DNA from: Siphonodentalium dalli
Taxonomy: Eukaryota > Mollusca > Scaphopoda > Gadilida > Siphonodentaliidae
Assembly: GCA_032622095.1 (NCBI GenBank)
Contig: CP136068.1
Location: forward strand, 4,503,314-4,567,313
Direction: 5' to 3'
DNA: 64,000 nt
A program made the position numbers and the translations under genes. Below are positions 24,371-36,727 of this stretch, in pieces. The notes under the pieces are model-generated. The model had not been told where the DNA came from. It did no database searches and saw only the letters and a program-made list of their open reading frames with translations. Every line of letters begins with the position of its first letter. Position 1 is the first letter of the stretch.

Positions 24371-24850
24371 GTAAAGTTTGAGCTATTGCCATGGGTTGGC
24401 ATCCTTTGTCCTTTCGTCTCAAATCTTTCCTAATTTCAATGAAAAACATGGCCGCCAGAAGCCATCTTGGATTTCTAACTCAAATCTATCGGCACACCCT
24501 GCAGCCCATATTTTACAGACCACATCCCTTATCTGATGATCACCAAACTTCTTATGGATTTTTCAGGTTGACCTCTAGATGGGAGCCTCCTATTTTGACT
24601 AACATTTGATGAAAAACATGGCTACCAGTGGCCATCTTGGAATTTACTCTTTGTATGACTAAATCCGTTGGCGCCCAACAGACCACATCCCTGACCCAAT
24701 CATCGCCAAACTTCGGTTGACCGCTAGATGCGAGCCTCCTCTTTTGACCGGAATTCGTTGAAAAACTTCTTTATCATTCTTTTCATTGCTCAGCAAAATG
24801 TTAACTCCTCCCCAAATTAAGCTACAGTGTCATTGACACTTTCATCTATC
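24354..24850. mobile_element. hairpin-ended element of a second family (AGCTCAACTTTAC)
   Basis: Starts with the hairpin TTAGCTCAACTTTAC / GTAAAGTTTGAGCTATTGCCATG. The same hairpin opens the element at 54747. The body is two copies of the 'GCCATCTTGG ... GACCACATCCCTGA ... GATGRGAGCCTCC' unit. I could not place the right end. Confidence 0.45.
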
Positions 24851-25249
24851 ACATCATTAAATAGAAATTTCCACTCTTCCGGGGGGGGGATTCTACTTTA
24901 TTTCAGGATCTTCAAACCAAATCAAACTATTTGTTTTGTTTGTGCCCACTGGTTGCTGGCAAGCATGTTGTGTTAGTCTTATGGTGATATAATATATATT
25001 GTATGTTATCAGGTCCGTCCAGTTTTTTGAGGTGCATATATAGGGATTTTTATATTTCCTCCACAATCCTCGTGGCCTCCACCTGTCAGAAAATTCTTTA
25101 TTATAACATATAGTTCAGTGGGCAAGATATCTTTGACGGAGATAACAATATTTTTCTAAATAAGTAAAATATATATCTCCTGGAAGTATCTTGCTGCATT
25201 GTCAACATGTATATGAATGTTATCAAAATAAAATCTAATATAATATAAT
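24851..25249. other. non-coding AT-rich stretch
   Basis: Nothing gene-like. Near 25195-25225 it has TGCATTGTCAACATGTATATGAATG, the terminal sequence of the 26533-29444 element, suggesting a truncated end of that family. Confidence 0.4.
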
Positions 25250-26291
25250 TTATATGGGGCGCCGTTCTTCTGTTTATTGCCTATTTAGTGATCTCACTAA
25301 TTCATTTTATGATATCACTAATTCGATTATGTGATATCACTAATTCATTTTGTGATATCACAAATTATTTTGTGATATCACTAAATATTTTAAGATATCA
25401 CAAATTCGAATTCTTGATATCACAAATTGATTTTATGATATTATAAAATTGAATATGTGATATCACAAAATAGTAGCATTTAGTGATATCACTAATTCTA
25501 TTTTGTGATATCACATATTCATTTTGTGATATCATAAAATTGAATATGTGATATCACTAATTCATTTTGTGATATCAATAAATAGGAAATGGCATAGCTT
25601 GCCGCGCCATTCTACTATTTATGTAACATTTTGTGATATCATAAAATCGAATTATTGATATCACTAAATGCTTACTATTTTGTGATATCACATATTCGAA
25701 TTTGTGATATCACAAAATCATTTTGTGATATCACAAATTCGAATATGTGATATCACATATTCATTTTGTGATATCACAAAATCGAATATGGGCGCCGTTC
25801 TTCTATTTATTACCTATTTAGTGATATCATAAAATCATTTTGTGATATCACTAATTCAAATTTGTGATATCACTAAATGATTTTATGATATCACAAAATC
25901 GAATATGTGATATCACAAAATAGTAGCATTTAGTTATATCACAAAATCAAATTTGTGATATCATAAATTCATTTACACGATTTAGTGATGTCACAAAATA
26001 TTTCATGATATCACAAAATAATATCAGTGACGTAACTAAATAGTCATGTTGTCAGAATTAGTGATATCACAAAATGAATATGTGATATCACAAAATCGAA
26101 TTTGTGATATCACTAATTCATTTTATGATATCACAAAATCGATTTTGTGATATCACAAAATAATAAGCATTTAGTGATATCACAAAATCGATTTTGTGAT
26201 ATCACAAAATCGATTTTGTGATATCATAAAATGAATTAGTGATATCACTAAATACTAGTAGGTAATAAATAGAAGAACGGCACCCCATAAA
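25250..26291. mobile_element. foldback element built of GTGATATCAC palindromes
   Basis: Inverted ends TTATATGGGGCGCCGTTC (25250) and GAACGGCACCCCATAA (ending near 26291) enclose about 1 kb consisting almost entirely of the palindrome TGTGATATCACA and variants. I counted about 35 GATATC cores, spaced mostly 15-30 bases by AAATTCATT/AAATCGAAT linkers. Internal copies of the end motif (GGCGCCGTTCTTCTATTTATT at 25791; a related one near 25595) show it is a composite. It has no coding capacity. Because each unit is self-complementary, either strand could fold at many positions. Confidence 0.7.
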
Positions 26292-26532
26292 TTTAGCAAT
26301 AAGGGGGGCACGTACTGAGTCCATTACTCCATAAATCTGATATATAAAATAGTAGGATATGTTATTATATATCCTTTTTCGCAAATGGTAAAAATTTTGA
26401 CAATGCACAAGTCCATATTGCACATCTGACAACATATGGATATCTGACCCAAACAAATTGCCAAAGGTTGTTTAATGAAAATTCATTGCTTCAATTGTGC
26501 TTGCTTCAGTGAGTGTGACCATTAGTTGATAG
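26292..26532. other. short spacer, no gene seen
   Basis: AT-rich spacer between two TIR elements. An 84-codon minus-strand ORF (26202-26456) overlaps the palindrome array and is not supported. Confidence 0.4.
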
Positions 26533-27297
26533 ATATGGCATATCCATATACATGTTGACAATGCAATGATACAGTAAATAGTATAATTTTTATTATTTTA
26601 TGTGTATATACACGGGGTGTATTTGAGCATACAGGCTGTATAGCCAGCTGTAGCCGGCTATGTATATGCAGTAGAAAGCTATATACCAGCCACGACTTAA
26701 GTCGGTTAGACACCCACTGGATGTATTTGAGAATACAGGCTGTAGCCAGCTGTTTCTGACTATGTATATGCAGTATAAAGCTTTATCATATGACTCAATC
26801 ATTATTTACGTTGGAAAGTATGTCATAAATCAATTTCATATGAACTACTAGTTCATATCACCTTCCGATAATTTGATTGGTTTGTTGACAAAAAGTGTGT
26901 TCTGATTGGCTGAATGGCAGCCTGAGCCGAGCCGCATCTCTAACTAAATGCAGGTCAAATTCGTGCGCGTCAATCATCGCGATGCCGAAATTCTCGCAAT
27001 TATAATCTTGAAATATATAGTTTTGCACATTGCTATACGATAAATAGATTATGTAATTCGTATTTATCTAATAAACATACGATATGTCACAAACTGAGAA
27101 CAGAATAGCGCACTATATCTTCGCATGCATATTATTTCTGCTAGTTCACCAGGTGTAATTGGGCTTCCGGTGCAATGAAGTGACGTCACATTAACCTTTT
27201 GCTGCCGATGTCATATAGCTATTTAGTGATTTGTGTGCGTTTTGGACATCATAATCAATTTATAGGTGTCATATGATAAATAGAATATGTAATTCGT

Positions 27298-27414
27298 GTT
27301 TCTCTCATATGATATTTATGAAACTCGTCACAAATTTTCAGTTTTCTCTCGCCGGAGGCTCGAGAAAACTGAAAATTCTTAAGACTCGTTTCATAAATAT
27401 CATATGAGAGAAAC
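27298..27414. repeat. long imperfect palindrome
   Basis: Arms of about 50 bases (27298-27348 and 27362-27414) share TTTCTCTCATATGATATTTATGAAAC and TTTTCAGTTTTCTC with their inverse. The 13-base centre reads TCGCCGGAGGCTC. The outer boundary does not show a duplication. Confidence 0.7.
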
Positions 27415-27433
27415 AATCATTTCATATCCTCTA

Positions 27434-27718
27434 TGTATGCCAGCCACGACTTCAGTCGGTTAGACACCCACTGGATGTATTTGAGCATACAGGCTGTAGC
27501 CGGCTACGTATGTACAGACTACAGTAGAAAGCTGTATACCAGCCACGACTTCAGTCGGTTAGACACCCACTGGATGTATTTGAGCATACAGGCTGTAGCC
27601 GGCTACGTATGTACAGACTACAGTAGAAAGCTGTATGCCAGCCACGACTTATGACGGTTATATAGACACCCACTGGATGTATTTGAGCATACAGGCTGTA
27701 GCCGGCTACGTACTGTTA
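27434..27718 (+). repeat. 99-bp tandem repeat, about 2.8 copies
   Basis: CAGCCACGACTT starts at 27441, 27540 and 27639, period 99. Related, more diverged copies lie at 26620-26790. As 99 is divisible by three the array gives a 33-residue peptide repeat (27433-27654), but there is no sign that it is translated. Confidence 0.85.
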
Positions 27719-29116
27719 TGCCCTAAGTAAATGGCCCATCTAATTGAAGTGGCACCCCAGTTTAACTACGTTCCGTTTTAACCTAACTGCGGTTATAAGA
27801 TGCGTTTAAAACGCAAGAGAACCGAATAAATTGTGCGGTTAAAATGGATACGTCGCGGTTAAACCGGTATATGTCGCTCTTAATGGAACAGATACCACAT
27901 GGCGTGACATGTTTTAGTTGCCATGCTCGTTAGACAAGTTAGCACAAATAACATGCCAGTGTCCCTTTCAATATCAATATTTTTTGTTGTGGATCTTCTA
28001 TTTATTTTGGATAAATAGAACAGACATCCATATACCAATATTTTATGTTTTGGGTAAACGGAAGATTGTGATGTATGGTGTGAAAAAATAAAAGTGTTTT
28101 TGTGTGTTTTATGTTGAATACTTTATAGTAGCCTTTTGGTGAAAATAACAGTTGGGCTAACCCCGATGGGTAATCGGAATCCTTACGGCCCATTTTCGAC
28201 TTGAACCATCGATAAAATAAATATTTATATAATAAATATAATTATTCGACAATTTAGCTGACGAGTGCTAGTCACTATCAATGTAAGGAAAATGCGTTTA
28301 AAATGGAACAACCGCAAAACGGAAAAAACTCATTCAAACAGATCAAATGGCCTCTGAATTTCAAATGGATTCGAGTGGATAATTATATAATAATATAAAG
28401 TGGGGGTTAGAGTCCCGCACATGCATCATAAATGTAAAGTGAGAGAAACAATACATCGTCACAAAATGCATTTAAATGGAATAACCGCACTCTTCAAACA
28501 TCGGGCATTATTCGGATATCAGAAACCGATATTTAAGTTTTCCAATCTTGCATTCGTTGCTATATAATCATAATTAACTACAAACGTGACACGCCAGCTA
28601 GATTCGCGAATTGAGTATGTACTATTACTAGTATTAAATTCAGCACTCTACTTTGCTTCAAACATAAGCATGTATTTTTTCATAAGCCGAACAACGGACG
28701 TATACTAGAACATACATGTATACGTCAAAATTATACAGTTTTCAACAAGTCGGGATTAAAACATAAAATATATCGTGTTGAGTACCGATGGTGATAACAA
28801 AAACATACAATCATCTCCTGGTCGATTATGAAGTTACCACTTTGCCATGATCGCTAAAACACAAAACGATAACATACACTGGTAGATGCATGGGTAGAAC
28901 CAGGCTCTCTTTCCCATTAAATATTCAAATACCGGAAGGTTAACGTTTACGTGCGGTGTAACCGCAGTTAAGGGTTATTAACTGCGGTAACCTAACCGCA
29001 TGTAACTGCAATGCCACCGCAGTTACGGCAAATAACTGCGGTGCAGTTACGGTTTAACCGCAGTTGTAAACGGATTATAACTGCAGTTAATGGGTCATTT
29101 ACTTAGGGCATAACAG
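27713..29116. mobile_element. TA-flanked TIR element with TAACCGCAGTTA-type subterminal repeats
   Basis: The left tip CTGTTATGCCCTAAGTAAAT and the inverted right tip agree over about 27 bases with one difference. TA stands on each side (27711-27712, 29117-29118). Removing the element rejoins the 99-bp repeat it interrupts (GGCTACGTA + TGTGCAGTAGAGAGCTG). Both subterminal zones are packed with TAACYGCGGTTA/AACTGCGGTTA, a self-complementary unit, densest at 28945-29085. The tips resemble those of the 31655-44586 element. No transposase is encoded. Tc1/mariner-like enzymes also use TA, but the tips and arrays are not typical of them. Confidence 0.75.
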
Positions 29117-29723
29117 TATGTGCAGTAGAGAGCTGTTTGCCGGCCGCGGATTCAGCCGTTAGTCATGCGCAGTAGAAAGCCACAGCTGGTGGTCACTTAA
29201 GCTGACACTCCACAGTTTTAAAAATGACAGTGCACCCATCTGATTTATATACCCTTACCTTTACACAGTACAGCTTTAAATGAGATTATGATATATATTA
29301 TACATCACAATATAATATATAGAAACCTGTTGAAACCGATATTTACTTATGTTATATACACAATGTAGATACACATAATGTTATACTATTTACTGTATTG
29401 TTGCAATGTCAACATGTATATGAATATGCCATATATATCATTAATATAATATCAACCAATTGTCGCGCTCTCTATGAAGCAAGCACATTTGAAGCGCACA
29501 ATCTAGTTGATAAATTGTTGGACAACTTGCATATTTGATTTCATATAGTACCCGCTATCAGTACGAATATATTTTATATTTTAGTCACTTAAGGTCGTAT
29601 TAACCCTTTCATCCGGACCCATATACTCCAATATTAGCGATGTACAGGGCATGTTCTATCAACTGAGAGGCACAAACTACTTGATAAATTGTTGGAAATA
29701 TTGCATACTTTAATTAATATAAT

Positions 29724-30842
29724 CACATCAAAAAAAGAAAGTCCCCCCTAATATAATGTGCAATATTTTCGGAGATATTAGTTGGAATTTGGTTAAACTT
29801 TCAACAAATGGAGCTAGAGACACAGTTCGTGCAAAGGACAGACATAGACATGTAAGAGGTGTTACGGACGACTGAGCACGAGTTGATTGGAGGAGGGGTG
29901 CTTTTCAAAAATGGCAAACACACAGGTAGAGTGATCTCGGCCACAGTATTGTTTCCTTGATTACACATTGTGTACTGCCTATAGTTTTTTGTCAGAAAAT
30001 GATGTCGTGAGTCCCCCTGCATGCTTTAGAGCATAGCTTTGCCAAATGGGAACAGTATACCCGGCCCACACTCATTCCCTTCAGCCATTCCATACCCCTT
30101 TAGCTGGGAATGTTGAAATCAACCAGTGATAGGTCGAATACAAACCCAAAACAGAGCCATAGGCCCATAGCTATTGGCCTTATGGGAATGAATTTCTCCA
30201 TAAACATGTTGCCCGCCGCATGGGCTAATGTCAAAAAACCATACAGAATTTAAGACAGTGAAACCAGCAGATTGACCCAGAACTGGAAGACTGAGGGTTA
30301 CAACAGCTAGACAAGATCGTTATTTAACAAACGCTACACTGCGTAGGATGACGTTCAGAAGTGTGTATGTATCAGCTCCACACAAAAGACTAACCTCGTC
30401 CCTGTTAATGGGAATCTGAATGTAGGAGCCATGAGAAAGGAATTAGAAAGCTGTTTATCATCATGTCAATGACCACACCATGCTCGGTGACATGCACTGT
30501 CTGTTGGAGGACGAATGGAAGAACATTCCAAAACGTAGAATCGCCCCTCCCATCAACAGCATGCTATCCTGATGCCAGCATGCATGTTATCACGCGACAC
30601 GATGGCTACGCACAATATTGATTCATTGAAGAAAATCTCATTGTTATCTTGTTTTGTCAAATTTAAAATCTACCCCACTCCCATTCAATCGATGCTCAGT
30701 CAGCCGTAGCACCACACACATGGCTGTTCTTCGCACGGATTGTGTCTCTAGGTCCAATAAGCATTTGTGAAAAGTTTCATCAAAATCCACCCAATATCTC
30801 CGAACATATATATTAGGGGGGGACTTTCTTTTTTTTATGTGT
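29724..30842. mobile_element. Tc1/mariner-like element, 1.1 kb, decayed
   Basis: The inverted ends share AAAAAAAGAAAGTCCCCCC and TCGGAGATATT; TA occurs at both borders of the surrounding array. The interior holds transposase remnants at about 30276-30630. Size and TA context fit the Tc1/mariner group. Confidence 0.65.
30276..30630 (+). pseudogene. Tc1-like transposase remnant lacking the DDE core
   Basis: One frame from about 30276 reads RTGRLRVTTARQDRYLTNAT, the second helix-turn-helix of Tc1-like transposases (RPRVTT-x-RQDRY), up to TGA at 30417-30419. About 100 bases further (30509-30545, another frame) comes EDEWKNIPKRRI...INSML, matching the C-terminal 'EW-x-x-IPQ-x-x-I-x-x-LI-x-SM' block. 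The roughly 150 residues with the three acidic catalytic residues are missing, so an internal deletion removed the nuclease. It cannot be active. Confidence 0.7.
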
Positions 30843-31714
30843 TTAATACATCAGAATCAGTGTGACCAATGTTTATATTTTAGTCATATACTCCAATATT
30901 AGCAATGTAAAGGGTATGTTCTGTCAGCTAAAATATAAAAGATTAGTCTCAAGGATTCTACCAGAGGGGTATGCTATATGAATTCATTTGTGCATGATTT
31001 CCATCAAAGTATCCATTAGGTTGTGCGCCTCACCTGACAGACCATACCGTATACACAGCTACAGAATATACCTTATCTATCGCTATTATAGTGGTATATT
31101 GGTGCGGCAGAGAGGGTTAATACAACCATAATAAATCAAATATGAACATTAGTCGCACTGATTCTAATAGAGGGGTACATACTGTATTAATTCAAGTTAG
31201 CAAAAATTCCCAACAATTTATCAAGTAGTTTGTGTGCATCAGTTGACAGAACATACCCTGTACATCGCTAATATTGTAATATATGGGTCCGGCGGAAAGG
31301 GTTAATACGACCTTAAGTGACTATACTATAAAAATAGTCGTACTGATTCTGATAGCGGGGTACTATATGAATTCAAATGTGCAAGTTATCCAATAAAATT
31401 ATCAGCTAGATTGTCCGCCTCAGCCAACAGTACATACCCTATAAATCGCTCATATAGGGATACATGTATATATGTCCGCAGAAAGGGTTAATACAACCTG
31501 AAATGACTAAAATATAAAAGTTAGTCGCACTGATTCTGAGAGAGGGGTACTATATGAATTAAAATGTGCAATATTTCCATTAATTTATGATGTATTTTGT
31601 GCACCTCGGCTGATAGAACATGCAATATACATGAGCGCACCTGATGTGGGTATACAGCTATGCTCTAATTAATCGACCCCTTTAACGAGGTTATGGGCCG
31701 GTCATGACCGCGGT

Positions 31715-31925
31715 CATACCGCAACTACACCGCGGTCATGCGGTAGTACACCGCGGCCATGCGGTAGTACACCGCGGCCATGCAGTAAAACACCGCGGCC
31801 ATGCAGTAATACACCGCGGTCATGCGGTAGTACACCGCGGTCATGCGGTAGTACACCGCGGTCATACGGTAGTACACCGCGGTAATCTAGTCCGTTACCG
31901 GCGTACACCGCGGTAGTATTTTCCG
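31715..31925 (+). repeat. 21-bp subterminal array, left side
   Basis: Eight to nine units of ACCGCGGTCATGCGGTAGT(AC), each with the palindrome ACCGCGGT. The 70-codon open frame across it (HRGHAVV repeats) is a by-product of the period being a multiple of three. Confidence 0.85.
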
Positions 31926-32497
31926 CGACCGCCTTACACCGCGGTCATTCCTCGTGTCAACCGCGATCGAATAATCTGCCGATAAGAATAATTTTCGCAG
32001 TTTTTTTGAAGACTCAAGGCTGTGTGACATTTTCGATCTGTTTTGTTCAAGTTGGTCTATAATATGTGTTAATATATTCAGAAACTGACCTTACATTCAT
32101 TCATCGCGTGAAACTAAATATATTTTAGAGTACTAACGTCTTCAATGGTTGACGTACCCACGTAATTCCTTGAGGTCGCCGCTTTCCGGCGGGCGCGGGT
32201 AATTGGGTGATAATATGCTCGGATCTATATTCAGACATACTTCCAAGTCTTTTCGTACGTAAATCAGTTAGAACATTTGGATAGCGATTTTTTCCGAATT
32301 ATACAGAAAAAACACGACCACAGGTAAGCCAAGGAGACAGAGAATTTTCAAATTCAATTCCAAATATGCCGTACACAACTCCATTCAACTCCAACGCGAT
32401 AACAAAATCCGGAATAAAGAACTAAACATACCACCACACAGTGTCGTTATTTATTCTCTGTTCAATATGCTTTAAAAAATATTTATCAGAATATATT

Positions 32498-32568
32498 TTT
32501 ATGTTTACCCATACCATAGTATGGTAAACATAGTGTCGTTGCCCGGATTGACCACTCGTCGTTCGTCC

Positions 32569-32606
<38 letters not shown>

Positions 32607-34271
32607 CTGTCTGTCTGTCCGTAGACACTTTACGAGTAATGCGATAACTCAAACATTTTCTATCCAATCGAAACCAAATTTTGTATATGGGTTTCTCAGC
32701 CCAAAATACAGATCGAGTTCGAATTTGGGTTTGATCCGAGATTTTGTTACAGAGTTATGGCCCTTTTTCAACTTAGAATTCACGCATTCTGCCATAACTC
32801 AAACATTTTTTATCTGATTGGAACCAAATTTGGTATGTGAGTTTCACAGCCAAAAATACAGATCGAGTTCGAATATGGGTTTGATCCGATTTATTTTAAA
32901 GGAGTTATGACCCTTTTTTCGAAAATAAAATAAATTAAAAAAAAATCCGATGCTCTAACCGAAATATTTTTTTGTCCGATTGTGTTCATATTTGATATGT
33001 AGGTTTATGATGACACACCCCTCACCTGTATAGTTTTTGGTATTGATTGGTTGATCAGTTTAGAAAATAATTAACCCTTTACACACATGCTATCCAATGC
33101 AATAAGTTGAACATATTTCTTCTGATCTGCCTCATATTTCTTACCTAGGTTTTTCTTAGCACGTTCTTCATCTGTATGGTTTTTGGTATTGTTTAATTAA
33201 CCCTTTTCACTCTTATGTTTACTTAGAATTCACCCAAGCATGATAGTGGTACCACTGGCTGGCTGGACTTGTTATCATAATTATGTCAAACTGTGATTGA
33301 TTACTCACTCTCTGGTGGAGTTCTGCTTTCTGTGCAATATGAAGTTAACCCCTTTGTTGAAACAGGTTTATTACATAAGCTATATGCACACACTATATGA
33401 CACCTATTCTAAAATAATAAATTGGAATAGTCCATTGTTACTTTGTAGTGTTGTTTTACAGACATTGTTCTTTACAAACACTGTTGTCTTATCTTAGACA
33501 AAAATTTATCCACACATTCCTTAGTTCCATAACATGATGTCATTGAAAATGATTAACCCTCTCCACACATATGGTTTTGATGCTTTTCATTTAATCATTC
33601 TCCTATGTTATGTCCAGGTTGATGGTGATCCACTTTTGATTTGCATGGATTTGGGATTAAAATTAAACCATTCCATAGACACATATTATGCGATAGACAG
33701 ATATAATATTATCCCTTTCACTTTGATCCAGGTTCAGTAAGGGTTTCAATACATCACCAATTGAATATTCATCATTAGAGGAAATGTCTTATTTTGAAAT
33801 TCCCTCAATTGCATTTGGGCTCCAGGATAATATTAATGGTGCTGGTATTCTTGAGACTGACTTATTGTATGGGGTTCTAAATCCAATGACATGCTTTTCA
33901 TAGACTATTTTGTGTTTATCAGTTCATTAGTTTGGGTAAGATTAACCCCATTCTATCCGATTTGATAACTCAAATATTTCCATTGATTATGTTTATAGTT
34001 CTTGGCATAATTGACGATAACACACCCCTAACCTGCATAGTGAGGGTCATTTGGTTTATTTGCTTAAAAATATTAACATCCTCCACCAATCCTGTTGACA
34101 CAATGTGATAACTAAATATTTTTCACACGATCACTATATAAAGTGTGAATTGTTGAAACTTTTGCACTCATGAAAAGGTTGGTGTAAGGATTTATAAAAT
34201 TTATAAAAATAGCTAATCGCTATCGCCAAGGTATGGGTTAAACATCTGCCGATCGTGATCGGCCTCTCGTT
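32498..34271. mobile_element. hairpin-ended microsatellite element, copy 2
   Basis: Same ends as 20945-22991: TTTATGTTTACCC with its folding partner, (CTGT)n at 32567-32621, and the right hairpin GCCGATCGTGATCGGC with CTCTCGTT ending at 34270. The interior from 32997 matches 46470-46710 closely (GATGACACACCCCTCACC, TTTTCTTAGCACG). It lies inside the 12.9-kb element and is therefore younger than it. Confidence 0.65.
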
Positions 34272-35259
34272 CTACTCTGGCGGGACTCAGATTATCAGAT
34301 TTTTGTGTCGGTGAAATTTGGCGATCGCATAATTATCTTGCGGGAACCAACTTGAAACAGACTTATATAGAGGGATATTTTCCCCATTCCAATTGCATAC
34401 ATGTGTTTCATCCGAATCGTGATTAGATAAGAATATGTAAAAAAAATATGTTGTACTTTGAACTGCCCACTACAGCAAATGCATGCGACCACCAAATGTT
34501 GCAGGAAAAGATCAAACAATGCCGCTCGACAATAATCACGAACGCGCACGTGGTCAGTAACATAGCAACATCAAGGACAGAGTTTACAACATTGTCTATC
34601 TCACTGACTGGTGTTTTGAATGTTTCTTTTCTCGTGCATGCTGCCTGATAATTAACCAAACACTGCTGCATTGCATTTCGCTGCATTTGTCCCTGCATAT
34701 CGGTGGATGTATATATATACTATGAATTAAGAGCTCTAGTCATGTGCAACCCGACGTGTTGGCAAAAGAACGATCTAGAAGAAAATGATAAAATCAGTTG
34801 ATACGTTCACTAACACGGCAATACCTCGCAGCTGTTGACTCAAACGCGATGAGGCCGTTCTTCAACTTGCCAATATTAAAAAAATTGTTCGTGTTTAACC
34901 AATTTTCATCGCATTTTAAAGATATGGGCGCCTTGGAGGTGGGTATGCTGTTAGTCCACATTGAACATATCGAAATATACAATGAATAACTGCGCTTCTA
35001 CGAAATAGAAAACATGCATATATTAAAACTAATAATGCATATACATGTATTATGTAAACATGATCAGGAACGGATCTGAAGGGGAAACTGACCACATGGA
35101 ATAGTTGGCATGGATTAAACCTCAAAATGGGACAATGATGCAACCAACTTGAACTGGTCTTTATGGCTAATGTAAATTATTGAAATGTGTAACCACACGC
35201 GAACGTAATGCCATTCAAAAATTCAGAAATTTCCTCAGCATAAAATTCATAAACAGAGT

Positions 35260-36620
35260 TAGTCCAAGTCTTCTCGTACTAAAACGGCTAAGATATTGGG
35301 ATGGAGGTGCCGGTCTTTAGTCCAAGCCCGCTTCTATACCAATCCTATCACGAGTTACGCCCACGATCTGTGGCGGGAATCTGTGGTGTATTTTACTCGA
35401 TTTACCTAATGAATCAATACATGCTGCTATATCCATCGGAAAGAGAGACATCTTATGGTCATAATGGTGTATAATAATCTAACTATCATGTTAAATTACG
35501 CATAGAATATTCCGGTTGATTGTCACCAACATCGCTGTTTTTTCTGTTAGTTTACTTAACTGAAAGCCGAACTCAGGTTCCGAAGAACTTCGGCATTGTC
35601 CGGTGTTTGTTCTGAGTATTCTAGTTTCCGTTTCTATATATAGTGCGGGGTTTTCCGAACAAAATAGCGAAAACCGATCGCCGCAAAGTCCAGTTTCCAA
35701 TGTGCTTTGAGAACAATTCCCGCACTAAAAACTTAATGACATAATGGAGGATCAGAAAGGTAGTTTTGTTGACAATTTTCGCAAGCAACTTGTAAACATT
35801 GGAGCAAATTAGAACTCTTGTGTCTGACTTGCCATGCGTGTGATTTTCATCCATGTGCATTTTGACTTTTGTGTTGATAAAATAATCGGAGAACCGAATC
35901 ACACAGTTTCGAAATATAGTTCTTCCGTTTTAGTGGGACTTTTCAAACTTAAGGTTAAAAATTTATACAAATTTTGTTTGATTTTTTGTGTGCTTAACAA
36001 GAGCAGTATATTGCTCTGTTCGCTTAGTATATATCTTAATTTCGCTGAAGTCCACCAAATGTGGGAAATGTAGCACCATATTATTTATTCTAATGGTCGT
36101 TGTGTTTACACTGTTTTAAACTTTGAGAGGGTTGTAATTCCCCGTAATTTATTGAATGTATTACATTTATATCTTCAATGTTTAATTAATCTATTTATTT
36201 TTTATTTATTGACACACATAATTACGATTACAATGGAGAATTCATCGTAATTTGCGTTGTCAGTCGAAAATCTACGGAATATTTTCAACGGAAAATGCCG
36301 AACACAGTTCGCGAGGTCAACTGAGTTCGCATACTTTTAAAAATTTGTAAACATTGCGGTAAATGTCTCTTTTCGCATTAAATTACCGCTTTCAATTCAC
36401 AACTGATGTGGGTTTCAGATCAAATAGCATGTCTTCTCCGGAAAATATCCGTTTATTGTCGCAATTGTGATATTTTATTTCGTATAATTGTGGTTTTATT
36501 TGAGCGGGTCACTAACGCTTAAGTCGTGTCATAAGAATGCATGGGCCTGGAACTCGGACTAAAGACCGGCACCTCCATCCCAATATCTTAGCCGGTTTTA
36601 GTACGAGAAGACTTGGACTA
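35260..36620. mobile_element. Mutator-like (MULE-type) element with 67-bp TIRs and 9-bp TSD
   Basis: The left TIR starts TAGTCCAAGTCTTCTCGTAC; the inverted right TIR matches over about 67 bases with one indel. AAACAGAGT is repeated exactly at 35251-35259 and 36621-36629. Sibling blocks at about 37945-37960 and 39630-39645 (AAACAGGAGTATGATC, AAACAGGAATATGATC) show the unoccupied site. Long TIRs with a 9-bp duplication are typical of Mutator-like elements. The interior (1.2 kb) has no transposase. Confidence 0.8.
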
Positions 36621-36727
36621 AAACAGAGTATGATCTTGGCAACTAATTTTGTTTTAACGATATCTGACCAACAACACCCAGCTACATCAAAAGAGAAATT
36701 ATTACGTCACCAGTTGTCTATTTATAT

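Larger units (their letters stand above)
26533..29444. mobile_element. 2.9-kb TIR element hosting a second element
   Basis: The ends are inverted copies of about 53 bases, containing CATATACATGTTGACA, TGCAA and ATACAGTAAATAGTATAA (left 26533-26586, right about 29392-29444). It contains 99-bp tandem repeats near both sides of a foldback, and its right half is split by the TA-flanked element 27713-29116. A truncated, inverted copy of the right end occurs at 49085-49440. No transposase seen. Confidence 0.6.
29445..31650. repeat. large inverted array of ~185-bp units around a Tc1-like insertion
   Basis: Right of centre, units start near 30978, 31186, 31367 and 31551 (spacing about 180-210), sharing GGGTACTATATGAATT, RTCGCACTGATTCTGA and AAAGGGTTAATACRACCT. 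Left of centre (29460-29720) the same sequence appears inverted. The centre is the Tc1-like element 29724-30842. No genes. Confidence 0.6.

Noticed and set aside
25261-26281. Regularly spaced short palindromes resembling a CRISPR array
   Set aside because: Units are not identical repeats with uniform spacers, the host is eukaryotic, and the ends are those of a mobile element.
27433-27654. 33-residue repeat protein
   Set aside because: Consequence of a 99-bp tandem repeat that is a multiple of three; other copies (26620-26790) are not open.
31704-31916. HRGHAVV-repeat ORF and its minus-strand mirror (and the pair at 44336-44572)
   Set aside because: By-products of 21-bp subterminal arrays; both strands are open, and there is no start context or homologue.
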